Below, one piece after another: positions 49,970-61,134 of a DNA stretch of 64,000 bases (position 1 is its first letter; every line of letters begins with the position of its first letter). The DNA is taken from positions 54,035,869 to 54,099,868 of the forward strand of contig OX457025.1 of the NCBI GenBank assembly GCA_949752745.1. The letters run 5' to 3'. Both the position numbers and the translations under genes were made by a program. The notes below the pieces were generated by a model, which was not told where the DNA came from, ran no database searches, and worked only from the letters and a program-made list of their open reading frames with translations. The DNA comes from Protula sp. h YS-2021. Lineage: Eukaryota; Annelida; Polychaeta; Sabellida; Serpulidae.

Positions 49970-50600
49970 CTTTGTTAAAATTCCACTTGTCTACTCTTTC
50001 TTGTGGTTGTATAATGGTTTGTTTAATTCAAATTGGAAAATGATCGCTTCCATGTAGATAGTCTATAAATTTACAGCTAAAATCCAGGTACAAGTTAGCA
50101 GAGGATATGCAGAGGTCGATAGAGGTTTATGAACCAGTGCCCATATGAAAATATGTCGGTGTTTTGTCATTGAGTAAAGACCGGTTGTGATGGTGTAGTA
50201 GGTTTTCTATGATCTTTCTATGATCTCGTTGAAATCACCGACCAATAGTATGGGTTTTGGCAGTTGGTTTTTGAGATCTGAAAATTCGTGTGGTTTTGGG
50301 TATAAAGGTGGTGGCACGTAGATGTTCCGCAGAGTGATTGTTTTGTTCAAGGTAGCCCTGACAGCTTCGTATTTAGATTTATTTTACTTTGAGGTATATC
50401 GTTTCGAACAAACGTTGCAATTCCTCCGGAGGCTTTGTTGCTAACATGTTCTTTGTTGCAGAGGATATATCCCTTCAGCGTTGGTTGGTTGTTGGTTTTT
50501 GAGAAGGTTTCTTGTAGGCAAATTATTGCTGGGTCATTTTGGGATGATTGTTAAAATTTCGTGATGGTTGGTCAAAAACCCTCGTATATTCCACTGAATT
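49970..50600 (-). pseudogene. Degenerate endonuclease region, LINE family B copy 2
   Basis: Aligns with the 41949-42581 segment of copy 1 but has stops and a deletion (around 50215-50235). GDFN and SDHF can be followed only with frame changes. Confidence 0.6.
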
Positions 50601-50614
50601 ATTGCCATATGCTC

Positions 50615-51905
50615 TCATTTAGTTATGCCTTGTATTCTGACACTAGGAAAATTGCTTCTTTTTATGGCCACTTTCCTTTGTTGTTTTGGAGGAGAGGGGT
50701 TCTGACGGTGTGTGCTATTGTCTTCTTCCATTAGTGGAGAGAACCTATTCTCTACCTCGCTGATTAAAGAGAAGCGCAATCTTGACTTGTGTTGCTTGGC
50801 TCTCTCTTTAAGGTTGGCCTTTACCGCCTTGTGTAAGTTAGATGGAGGACTTGTTCTTTGTTGTGTGGTTGGTGGGGAGAGGATGGGGTCTGAGGCCGCC
50901 ACTGCACCATTCCTCTTTGATGGTGGTGAGCTTTTTGCACACTGCTAATTGGGAGTAGTCACTTTTTGGTCTTGCACCATCTTGCGTTTGAGAGCCAGGA
51001 GCTGAAGTACGCGGCTTGCTCAATTTTGTCACCTTGGTACTTTGTGGTGGTATGTTGCGAGTTTTCTGGACTGTCAACCATGTCACCTCGGTCTGGCAAG
51101 TCGTGTTCCGTGATGTCGGTTTGACCGCGTTGCCGTAGCTTTAAGTCCCAGGTAAGAGTTGCGTTGCCAGTTTTCGGGTCTGCTGGTATGTGCCCAACTG
51201 TTGGTATTTAATTTCTTGTACCTTTTGCTAGAGGACGCCGTGTGGTTTCCTTCGCAATTTGTGCACTTTGTGGTGGCAGCGGTACAGGTATCGTGGATGT
51301 TTCCTTCCTCTCCACACTTGGCGCACCATGGTTGATTGGCTCTACATTTAGTATTAGTGTGGCCAAATCTCTGGTAGTGAAAACACCGCATGGGGTTGGG
51401 TATATAGGTGGTGGTCCGCAGGTTTAGGTAGCCCATTTTTACTGTGCTTGGCAAGCTTGCTTTACAAAAGACGCCCTTTTGGCCGAGAAATCGGGCTTCT
51501 ATAACACCCTGTGGTTTCATTTCTCTGACGACTTCGTCTATAGAGCAGAATTTGAGGTCAGGGTGGGCGACTACTCTACTTGAAGTATTCAATGTACGGT
51601 CCGGTGCACTGTACAGGAATATTCACGAACGTCGTAAGTTAAAGCAGGGCTTTGCTGTGTCGTCGTTCGTATATATGAGCTAATAGGTCGCCCGATCGAA
51701 GTTGTTTTACCGTGAACCGCGTGCCGACAATACCGTTAAGCCCCTTTTCGACTGCGAATGGAGAGAGCTTAAGGCGTCCTTCTCTTGGCGTTATGATAAC
51801 GTATTCTGGGAAGGGTGTCGGAGGTGACTCTATTTCAATATGGGCTCGCTTTGCGGGTGTCCTCGTTGTACTTCGTTTATTTGGTTGCTTTTCATTTGTA
51901 TCCAT
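50615..51905 (-). pseudogene. gag-like ORF1, LINE family B copy 2
   Basis: Starts MDTNEKQPNKRSTTRTPAKR at 51905 with a conserved PRE.RLKLSPF.VEKGLNGIVG segment absent from the truncated copy 1. Three zinc knuckles follow: CFHYQRFGHTNTKC, CAKCGEEGNIHDTC, CTNCEGNH. Frame breaks near 51640 and 51220. Confidence 0.7.
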
Positions 51906-52876
51906 AAAAATTAAATAGGTTTCTTCCAGGTCTGCCCTCCCCTGGCCCTACTCTAACCAACCTTTTGGCAGCGGGATTAACCCGCTCGGTTCTAGGACAC
52001 CTGGAATACTCTACTACATGACGGCGACGTCCACAGCAAGTCATGCCTCGACTGACCCTACAGCCGCAGTGTGGTTAACCTAGACGACCAGCCGTTATTG
52101 ATCGCGACGGGTCAGTTCACAACCACTCTTCTTGGGTCGAAGAGAACGACGAAAGGCATGCATTGGCAAACAAGTCCCTTAGCAGAATATGTATTTGAAA
52201 AGTCTGTCTAAGGGTCAAGAAGCCTCAATACCCAGGTAACCGCTCTCCTTCCTCTAAGGGATGCAATCCAAGTCAGAGTGCGCCCTTATGACTGGTACTA
52301 TCACCAGCCACTGTGAGGCATCTTGGTGGACACACAGTAGGTTGCCACACTTTGACGCGCTTTGCGTGGGAACGGTGACGTACAGGTCTTTGCTGGTCCC
52401 TAGTGGTCTTTGACAAAGGTGTAACACAGCTAATGTCTGGAGTACTGCAGTTAAATAGACCCCAGATGATAATCCAAAAATGGGTTGAAGGTTAAACAAA
52501 AAGCTAAGGAAGTGTTTTCTTTATTTTAATTAATGACATCATGTTTATTATTAAGTGGAAAGGATTATTGTTAATTCTATTCTAGTATGTGTATTTTTGG
52601 AAAGGTTTTATAGTAGCTAAAAAATGGTACAGTGATTATTAAGGAACTAATGATATTTTTGGAAGGAAGAAAGGGAAATGTTGGTGAGATGATAAATTGG
52701 TGGGAGGGGGGATGCTTGGGAGGGGGCGAGATACCAGTAGAACTGAGGTAAACCCGGTAAGACTGGTATCCCGACGGGGGTCGGAATATCTAGTCCGGCC
52801 TTCCTTGGGTCAAGGGGCTCCTTTAAAAATAAAGGGTCGGACCCAAGTTAAGAAGTTCAACGTCGTGCCAGAGACG
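51906..52876 (-). other. 5' UTR of LINE family B copy 2
   Basis: Non-coding. The part nearest the gag start (51940-52130) and the outermost part (52690-52876) are GC-richer than the surroundings. Ends at the 11-bp duplication. It may carry the internal promoter usual for LINEs; no motif is claimed. Confidence 0.5.
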
Positions 52877-53743
52877 ACTGTCAATGAGATTGAATGCTGG
52901 ATGACAGCAAACAAACTCAAACTGAACAAGGAGAAAACGGAGTTTATGATTATTTCAAGTGTACATAATGAAAAATTCATTCAAGTGAATTCTATTTCTT
53001 TGGATAACCAAGTTGTGCTCAGGTCGGATACTGCATGTGCGTTAGGAGTTCACGTTGACTCTGCACTGAATAAGGATAAACACATAAACGGTTGTTCAGA
53101 AGAGTTACTACTTCCTGAAATTGATTCGACACGTCAGGAATAGAATTACAGAGGATGCAGCAAAGATGTTGGTGCTTTCTCTTGTCGTCAGTCGTATTGA
53201 CTATTGCAACAGTATTTTAGTGAACCTTCCCAAAAAGCAAATAGATCATCTTCAAAGGATAATGAACAGGTCAGCACGTGTGATCAAGCCTTCAGCCCAT
53301 GAATCAGTAATCCAGAAGCTGCATTCTTTGCATTGGTTGTCAGTCGATGAGCGGATACAGTTTAATATAGCCCTCATCACCCATAAAGCATTGAATAATA
53401 AGCCACCGTCATATGTCAGGGATATGCTTACGCTATACGCCCCGTACCGTGCACTAAGTCCGGAATCCCAGCACTTACTAGTGAAAAAAACGAACAAACA
53501 ATCGCTACGGTGATAGAGCTTATCGGAATGTAGCTACAAGGATTTGGAACAAGTTACCATGGAAAATACGAACCGAAAATAACATTTTAGTATTTAAAAA
53601 GATGCTAAAAACACATCTTTTTAAGTTAGCATATAAATGTTGAACGTTTTATATTATATGTTTTATATTATTTTTTTGGAATAATATTGTGGCGCATACG
53701 GTGTATGCTAAAGTAAGCTCGGTATAAATCCATATAAATTAAT
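52877..53743 (+). pseudogene. LINE family A copy 3, 3' part
   Basis: IECWMTANKLKLNKEKTEFM, GVHVDSALNKDKHINGC, MLVLSLVVSRIDYCNSILVN, LHWLSVDERIQFNIALITHK, ALNNKPPSYVRDMLTLYAPY. The best preserved 3' half of family A; only a few breaks. Ends with an AATTAATAATAAAAAG tail. Confidence 0.75.
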
Positions 53744-54780
53744 AATAAAAAGACAATTCTTAAACCTAATAGTGAATTGAAATTTGGCATAATGACCTAT
53801 TGGTCATTGTGGCTCAATCTTAACGGCTACGGTGCTAAAGGCTTGGATATTTTGAGAACAACATAGATGTACACCAGAGGTCTCCCTTATCTCTAAATTA
53901 AGTTGTTCTTGATATCAGAAAAGATTTTTGGAACTTTTATATTTTTCCTTCGAGTTCTGTTGTACAACGCAGAGAAACGGAGACTGGATACGAAAAATAG
54001 AATGAAAATAGGCAGAGAGCTGTAAACTTGGTTTCTGGATGAACCTGTTGCACGTTCTCTCTTTCCAAAGTTTCAAAGAAATTGACAAAAAAAAACAAAG
54101 CTATAGGAAGGGGATTTCTGACATCAGTGTATTAAAAGTCCATAGACTAACAATGGATAAGTGGTGATTAAAGGACCGACGTGAAAAATTTTTGAAAACT
54201 ACCTTCTGGTAAACAGATCAATTCCATACTTGGCACATACCAAGACAATGTCTCGCCCATCTAACTTGCTACTCAACTTTTGGAATTCATCTTACTGATT
54301 GTCCATGAATTTATCATGAATTGCAAAAAGAAGTAGTTATTTTTTGGCGACTCGACATATCTCTTAACTCCAAAGAAATAGCTGAAGACCTGCAGGAGCA
54401 ATAAAACACATAATCGCTGCATAGCCCTAAAATGGCGCTACTAAACTATACTAAAATAAATGTAAAAGATAATTTTTAAACCTAACAGTGAATTGAAATG
54501 TGGTATAATGACCTATTGGTCATTGTGGCTCAATCTAAACGGCTATGGTGCTAAAAGCATGGATATTTTGAGAACAACATAGATGTACACCAGAGGTTTC
54601 CCTTATTACTAAAATTAGTTGTTCTTCATGTCAGAAAAGATTTTTGGAACTTTTATATTTTTAAGTTGTTCTTCATGTCAGTAAAGATTTTTGGAGCTTT
54701 TATATTTTTCGTTCGAGTTCTGTTGTACAACGCACAGAATAGGAGACTGAATGCGAAAAATAGAAAACGGCCCTACTAAG
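53744..54780 (+). repeat. LINE family A leader units, copy 5 and partial copy 6
   Basis: A complete unit (53744-54467) followed by a partial unit (54468-54780) with a local 55-bp duplication (AGTTGTTCTTCATGTCAG..AAGATTTTTGGA, twice near 54615-54695). Confidence 0.7.
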
Positions 54781-55466
54781 CTATACTAAAGAAATTGCAA
54801 ATCATTGATTATGTCGGCTGCACCGAAGTCGTGTTAGAGCGACCCTTCCCGACATTTTTATTAAAAAAGTGCAAGTTTTTCCTATACTAACTCGAATAAT
54901 AAATCTCTCAATATCTACACATACGTTTCCTACTCCATACAAGCACGCAATCATCCGACCACTCTTGAAAAAGCCTGGTCTTGACACAATACCGAAAAAC
55001 TATAGGCCTCTCTCAAATTTGGCTTTCATATCGAAAATGTTGGAGGATGTAATTTGCAAGCAGCTAACAGATCACCTAATGACCCACAACTTTGAAGAGC
55101 CTTACAGTCAACATATAGAATATTTCACAGTACCGAAACAGCACTGCTTCGGCTGTTTAACGATCTCCTTGTTCAACTCGAAAATCGTCAGGCTGTAAAC
55201 TTGACGTTTCTCGACTTATCTGCGGCCTTCGACACGATCGACCATGACGTGTTTCTCAGTCGGTTTCAGTACTTTGGTGTACAAGGAGGGGCAAACGCCT
55301 GGATGAAATCGTACCTAAGTACCTAAATATTAAGTTGGACTGTGCTCTACCACAGGGGTCAAAAATAAGCCCTTGTAGTTATTTACAATAAACTAAACCG
55401 CTTGGTACTATAGTCAGGTCTAGTGAGCTTGACTATTATTTCTACGCGGATGATTCGGTATTAGGG
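54781..55466 (+). pseudogene. LINE family A copy 4, RT 5' part
   Basis: STHTFPTPYKH, IIRPLLKKPGLDT, NYRPLSNLAF, LTFLDLSAAFDTIDHD and FYADDSV in consecutive frames. Truncated at 55466 by the LTR of the Gmr1-like element. Confidence 0.75.
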
Positions 55467-56377
55467 AATCTTCGGATCCCAGCGTTGTGCGTCTTTGACT
55501 TTCACGGAGAGGTATGGCGACGAACGGACACAAGATTGATTGTAATATCTTACGATTTCTAAGATTCCCTTTTTTTCCTTTGTATCCAAGTAAAACTGCT
55601 GCGAAAGAAAACTAATCTGTTTCTTGAATATCCATTTTTATTTTCCTTACTTTACACTTTTTCAAGATAACAATTCTCCGTGCACCAGCACTACATGTAG
55701 CAACACCCTGTGCACCGCTTGGACACACACCTGACGTGTGGCCTCTATGCTTTCTCAAAATCGACTGCTGATGGCGCAGCAAGCGCATTCCTTAAATACT
55801 TGAAAACTACATGAAAAGTTTGTGCTAGGTAGCACAAAAATTTCCCTCGTCTCAAAACACGACACAATGAAAAGCTCCAAACACAAAAATATAGCCATAT
55901 GCGCAATCGCGACGCGTTCTACTTAATGCCATGTGAAACTTTAAATTTCGTCATCGACTTGTGAAGATACCCGATATACTTGGTATATAAGTTAATTTTT
56001 AAATGGCGCTAAATCTAACAAAAGGACTTCAAACAAACTTGAAACTAGCACCGAAGTGTTCACTACACCAAGATCCTTGCAAATCCTAAACCGTTCGGCG
56101 CGGTCATGTCGCGTTGTATACCCAATGCGACACGTCAACCGTTTCCCAATGAGTTCGCTCGACCATTCATCACTTCTTAATACCCGAAGGAAAACGACTG
56201 CACCAACGGGCGCTTTTCTCCATTTCCACGAACCGGACGCATCCTCCACCACAATAAACACAGTAAAGAACAAAATCAATCACAAACGCCCTCAGAACAC
56301 CCATAACACTACATATTCACACACAACGCGACAATAACACATGCATACCCAGAAAATCACTTTTGCATACCCTAACA
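55467..56377 (-). repeat. 3' LTR of the Gmr1-like element
   Basis: Matches the other LTR from AATCTTCGGATCCC to GCATACCCTAACA. It lacks the outer TGTTAGGTGTTTGT and has a replaced, shorter segment near 55790-55840. AATAAA on the coding strand is not obvious. Confidence 0.85.
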
Positions 56378-56634
56378 AACCCCCCACCCCGAGAAAACAC
56401 CAAAGTAGTTTTCTGATCACCTAGGGTATGCAAACCCGTTTAGCACATTTTAATCACTAACCAATAATATGAAAAATTCACGAAAAGCCTCAAAATGGAA
56501 CACATTCCATAAAACCCTTAAACCACCACATAAAATGTTCAATTTCCGGTCACGGGTGGTAGGTGTTCAAGGAAGTGTCACAAAAGACAATAATAGTCAC
56601 AATTTGCACAAAGTGCAAAGAAAATTCACAAAAG
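56378..56634 (-). other. Purine-rich tract and 3' non-coding region, Gmr1-like element
   Basis: On the minus strand CTCGGGGTGGGGGGTTTG (56395-56378) directly precedes the LTR and is the likely polypurine tract that primes plus-strand synthesis. The rest is non-coding. Confidence 0.6.
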
Positions 56635-57876
56635 TCACTGCCTTCTCAGATAGTCGGCTCCGGTGTTTTCTGCTCCCTTGATGAAAACCATCGTGAAGGC
56701 ATAGCTTTGTAGCGCCAGCGCCCATCGCATTAACCTCGCACTGTCATTTTTACTGTTCTTGAGGTATGCGAGTGGCGCGTGATCCGTCTCGAGGACAAAA
56801 TGGGTTCCGTACAGAAACTTTGCGAAACGTTCGACTGCAAACACGATTGCCAAACACTCTCGTTCGATGACGGAATAGTTCTTCTCGCGGGGAAGCAGCT
56901 TCCGACTGGCAAACGCAACGGGAAACACACCATCTTCATGTTCTTTGAGTAACATCGCACCGAGACCATTATCCGACGCGTCAGTCCGCACAATGAACTG
57001 TTTGTCGATGTTCGGTAATCGGAGTATAGGCGCGCTGGTCATCAGTTGTTTGAGCTTGCGAAACGCACGTTCCTGACTCTGGCCCCACTCCACTTTGGAT
57101 GGTCGTTTCTTCCGCGTTAAATCAGTTAGCGGCGCGGCAACTTTAGCGAAATTCGGGATGAATTTCCTGTAAAATCCGGCCATCCCAAGAAACGAACGCA
57201 CTTGTTTCTTCGTTTGGGGCCGCGGGGCATCTCGAATCCTTTCCACTTTCTCGTCCTCCATCCGTAGCTTTCCATTGCCGATGACATGTCCAGTGAAACC
57301 AATGTCGGAGAATCCGATGAAGCACTTTGTCGGGCGTACAGTGAGACCAGCATCACGGATGCGAATGAACAACTCTCGTAACGTTTCGATATGCTCCTTC
57401 CACGTCGTCGTGTGTGGTAAGAGATCGTCAACATAGTTGTAGACGTTGGACAGACCCGTCAACATCTTACGCATCACACGATTAAACTTCGCCCCGGCGT
57501 TGATCAGGCCAAATGGATTCCTCGTGAACTGAAACGTTCCTTTCGACGTAGTAAATGCTATGTAGCGTTTGGAATCCTCGGCCATCGGTATCTGCCAATA
57601 TCCCTTGGAAAAGTCAATTTTCGAGAATATCTTGTCGGTTCCGATCCGTGCCATGATATCTTTGTAATTTTGCATTGGTTCATTGTAAAATTTCGTGATC
57701 GTGTTCAGTCTTCTGAAATCGATGCAAAATCGATTCGATCCGTCTTTCTTCTTGACGAGAACCAACGGCGAATTGTATTCTGACGCGCACTCTTCAATAA
57801 TGCCGGCTTTGAGCATCTTCTCGACCTCATCGTCGATCGCTTTGCGTTTTGAGAAAGGAACAGCGTGCGGTCTCAC
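56635..57876 (-). CDS. Reverse transcriptase-RNase H of the Gmr1-like element (413 aa)
   Basis: A single open frame. RT: EEMLK-type start, PLVLVKKKDGSNRFCIDFRR, FSKIDFSKGYWQIPM (Asp), FQFTRNPFGLINAGAKF, YNYVDDLLPH (VDD catalytic pair), FLGMAGFYRKFIPNFAKVA. RNase H: FIVRTDASDNGLGAML, FASRKLLPREKNYSVIEREC, LETDHAPLAYL. In the usual gypsy order integrase would follow; here the LTR follows. Upstream stops (near 57900) separate it from integrase in this copy. Confidence 0.9.
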   Translation of the reverse strand: MRPHAVPFSKRKAIDDEVEKMLKAGIIEECASEYNSPLVLVKKKDGSNRFCIDFRRLNTITKFYNEPMQNYKDIMARIGTDKIFSKIDFSKGYWQIPMAEDSKRYIAFTTSKGTFQFTRNPFGLINAGAKFNRVMRKMLTGLSNVYNYVDDLLPHTTTWKEHIETLRELFIRIRDAGLTVRPTKCFIGFSDIGFTGHVIGNGKLRMEDEKVERIRDAPRPQTKKQVRSFLGMAGFYRKFIPNFAKVAAPLTDLTRKKRPSKVEWGQSQERAFRKLKQLMTSAPILRLPNIDKQFIVRTDASDNGLGAMLLKEHEDGVFPVAFASRKLLPREKNYSVIERECLAIVFAVERFAKFLYGTHFVLETDHAPLAYLKNSKNDSARLMRWALALQSYAFTMVFIKGAENTGADYLRRQ

Positions 57877-58001
57877 ACGGATCGGTTCTGTTGTGGTCAG
57901 CTCTATCTTATGCTCTCAAAGATTTGTAAGTCCGGGAACGTCAGAGAAAATGTCCTGGAACTCCTCGAGTACTGCATTAACCTCAGAACTTTCCGACTCT
58001 G

Positions 58002-59116
58002 TCAAATCCGGGCCGATGTGCACGTTCCTGAAGGTTTCCTGCTGCTCCGTGGTTGGCAGGAAAGCGGTGGTTCCAGATCTTCATCTGGCGGTTCATCCTC
58101 GTCAATGACCGCGATACGAGCGAGCGCCGCTACAAACTCGTCAATTTCTTCATCATCTTCCTGCTCTTCGTTTTCTGCGCGGTGCACACACTTTTTCAAG
58201 AGATTGGCGTGGTACACTCTCTTTTTCCCGGCGACGGCTATTTCATAATCCATCCGGCCCAGTACTTTCGTTACAGCATAAGGGCCTTTCCATTGCAGAA
58301 GGAGCTTGTTCGTATCGGTGGGTAAAAGCAGGTACACCTTCTCTCCAACTGCAAAGCGTCTTTCCCGGGCCTTCTTGTCGTAGTGGTGTTTTGCCACTCC
58401 TTGCGCCTCTCGCAAACTCTCCCGTGCAATACGACACGTCTCTTCAAGCCTGTTGCGCAGTTCGGCCGCATACTGGTAAGTGGTCACCACTTCTTCTGGC
58501 ATGTCATCGTCCGTCCACAACTCTTCGAGTATGTCCATCGGACCGCACACCTTATGACCGCATAGCAGCTCGAACGGCGGGAATCCAGTACTTGCACTTC
58601 TCGGTAAGCGAACAGAACAGCTGGCAAATATCTGTCCCAGTCTTTCAGGCATTCTTGACACATCTTCTTCAGCATGTTCTTCAGTACTCCGTTGATTTTC
58701 TCGCACAATCCGTTACACTTAGGGTTGTACGGAGTGGTAAAAAGCTGCTTGACCGATATCAACCCTGAAACTTCTCGCATCAAGTCGGAAACGAATTGCG
58801 CACCTCTGTCGCTCAACACCTCTTTGGGGAAACCGACCCTGCAAAATACGCTTAGTAGGGCTTCCGCGACCGTCTCCGTGTCAATTCGCTTGAAAGGAAC
58901 AGCTTCAGGGTATCTGGTCGCATAATCCACCACGGTTAGAATGTATCGATGTCCTCTATCCGAAACAGGAGCGAGCGGTCCAATCAAATCCACTGCTACG
59001 CCATCGAAAGGTACATCGATGATCGGCATCTCTCCTAGCGGCACTTTCTGTACTCTGCCCCTCGGTATGGTACGTTGACAGACATCGCAGGATTGGCAGA
59101 AACAATTCCGGGCCAA
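58002..59116 (-). pseudogene. Integrase core and C-terminus, Gmr1-like element
   Basis: VPFDGVAVDLIGPLAPVSDR and YILTVVDYATRYPEAVPF (first Asp), LSDRGAQFVSDL (second Asp), CNGLCEKINGVLKNML (Glu), then in another frame LPRSASTGFPPFELLCG, and a C-terminal KVYLLLPTD..LLQWKGPYAVTKV GPY module followed by an acidic tail. Frame change near 58600. Confidence 0.85.
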
Positions 59117-59988
59117 TAAAAGTTCGTGGTGATCCGATCGGTCGTTTTCTTTGTCCCCAAGTGTCCGCCAACAATCGCTTCGTGTGCGAGAGACATGACG
59201 CGTTCTTGGAGCTGTTTCGGAACCATTATCTGCTTAAATTTAATTTCAATGTCGCCCTGCTTGTGATAGTAATACCGCGTCAGTATCCGATTCTTGATCG
59301 CAAATCGATACGTAGCTCCCGTTCTTGAAGAGAACACCGTCTTCTCTTTCGCATGGCCGAAGAACTTCTGACTCGTCTCGTCTTCGGATTCGAGCCCAAT
59401 AAGCTGGTCCGAGTTTACTTCTTCGACCTTCACGGGAGGTGTAAAAAGAGGCTTCACCTGGCGTCTTTCTTTCTTTTCCTGCTCCCGTGGTGCTACCGCG
59501 GCCACATCTCCACCGCCTGTGGCGGAAGGTTCCCTGATGGTGCTCCGCTCGGCAGGTACTTGACCTCTGTCTTGTGGTTGCACCGCAATGGTTTGTGGTT
59601 TCAGGTCTGGCACGTTCCCGATAATAAGGTCAAATGGTGGTCTGTCAATCACCATGACGTCCAGTTGTCCACTAAATATGGGGGTATCCACGTCTATCCG
59701 CGCCATTGGACGCCGCTTAATTGTCCCGTCGAGGAGAACACAACTACTGTACTTCCCTGTCATCTGGACATCCTTCACCAAACTACTGCGAACTGCTGCG
59801 GAATCGCATCCTGTATCTAGTAGTACAGTCACACCGTGCCCTCCGAGTGGATCGTAGAGCGGCAGGTTCTCCGATTTCCGCCCGCTGCACAATGCGCCTG
59901 CATATGGGATGGCATCTCCGTTCGCCAAGCAAAGATGCCCATCCTTGACGTTTCCCTCGACCCGATGTCGGCATTCTTCGTCTGTCAC
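59035..59988 (-). pseudogene. Protease and integrase zinc domain, Gmr1-like element
   Basis: VTVLLDTGCDSAAVRSSLV is the aspartic protease active site (DTG). A linker rich in Glu/Lys follows, then the integrase H2C2 domain start (LAHEAIVGGHLGTKKTTDRI, TNFYWPGI). The Cys pair of the zinc domain lies in the next frame (CQSCDVCQRT, about 59100), so a frameshift splits it. Confidence 0.85.
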
Positions 59989-60039
59989 TCCAAACGCGCC
60001 TGTTTTGCCACGGTCTTCTCTCTTCCGCCAATTCTGTGG

Positions 60040-61087
60040 AGAACGTTCACGGGACTGTCGCGCACTACCGTTTGCCTTCAGTTTCCTGCACTCTCTCGCG
60101 AAATGGCCTTCCTTGTTGCAGTTGTAGCAAACGATGGCTCTGGTCCTCGTTTCAGGTTTACGTCCCTGTTGTGACTGATTTAACCGAGATATTGGTTTCA
60201 GTCCACTTGGCGCGGTCCTGATCCGACTCTATGAGATGTTCCCTTCCTGTGCCTCGAGGTACTGCTCTTCAAGCTTAACTACCTCATCAATGGACGGCGG
60301 AACTCTTTCACGGAGAAATAGACTCAGGTCACTGCTACACATGTTGATGAACTGTTCACGTAAGCACAAGTTCTCAAATGTTCGAAGTTCTTCTCGATCC
60401 CGGCCAATTCTATCCAAAGGTCAAAGAATCGGGCTTGCCTTGCACAATATTGGCGGACTGTCTCCTCCTTTTCGGGCTTCGCCTTGCGGAACTTGGCTCG
60501 GAATCCTTCCTCCGCCAACTGGTAACGTCGCAAGATCGCAGCTTTCAACTGGGCGTAGTTGTTGGCGTAGTCGACCCGCATACTAATGTAGACTTCGAGT
60601 GCCTTCCCTGTAAGAAGTGGGCTAAGACTAACCGCCCATGTGTCTTCAGCCCAACCTTGATCCTGGCGAAGCGCTCAAACCTCTCAAGGAAGGCATCGAT
60701 GTCGTCTACCTTCTCGTCAAACTTCGGAAGTTTTGGGCGAGAAGCTCAGTACTGAGCGTTGTGACGCTCCGCTCCATCACCATCTTGATCATGGTTCTGG
60801 TTGCGCAGTTCCAGCTGTCGCGTTTCCTCACGGAAACGGGCTAGTTCGTGTTCCCGTGCATGATCCCTCTCCTGTTGTTCCAATTCTTGCTGCCTGACTC
60901 GATCCGCCTGTCCCAGTTCCTGCTGTCTAATCCTGTCCTCGCGTTCCTGTGTACGTATCTCACGTTCTCTTGCAACGCGTTCTCGCTCAGCTGCTTTTTC
61001 CTCCTGGTTCTGCACAAACTGTCGGAGCTCTGCGTCTTTATATCCCAACGCCTGACCGATTTGTATCCATTCTCGCATTTTCTCCAT
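60040..61087 (-). pseudogene. gag: gag region of the Gmr1-like element
   Basis: The N-terminal part (61087-60746) is a highly charged Glu/Arg/Gln coiled coil after MEKMREWIQIG. The capsid-like part reads LKAAILRRYQLAEEGFRAKF and FLRERVPPSIDEVVKLEEQY in other frames. A perfect CCHC knuckle CYNCNKEGHFARECRKLK lies near 60130-60075. Frame breaks near 60745, 60400 and 60230. Confidence 0.75.
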
Positions 61088-61112
61088 GATGACTGATACA
61101 CTTTGCTGTCAG

Positions 61113-61131
61113 ATCCCGGACGAGCCCTCCA
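61113..61131 (-). promoter_or_regulatory. Primer-binding site, Gmr1-like element (tRNA-Pro type)
   Basis: On the minus strand TGGAGGGCTCGTCCGGGAT lies 3 nt inside the 5' LTR. It resembles the tRNA-Pro primer-binding site TGGGGGCTCGTCCGGGAT, as used by murine leukaemia viruses, with one inserted base. Confidence 0.7.
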
Positions 61132-61134
61132 AAA

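Larger units (their letters stand above)
47181..52876 (-). mobile_element. I/Nimb-like LINE (family B), copy 2, near full length (5.7 kb)
   Basis: Flanked by ACTGTC(C/A)ATGA (47170-47180 and 52877-52887), an 11-bp duplication with one mismatch. In minus orientation: 5' UTR (52876-51906), gag (51905-50615), endonuclease remnant (50600-49970), RT (49877-48042), RNase H (48001-47339), tail with TAACTA. It includes the 5' UTR and gag start missing from copy 1. Many frame breaks, so older than its ends suggest, or poorly assembled. Confidence 0.82.

Noticed and set aside
55992..56337. Open frames of about 95 aa in both LTRs of the Gmr1-like element (also 61715-62111)
   Set aside because: They lie wholly in LTR sequence, on both strands, and show no domain; repeated only because the LTR is repeated.
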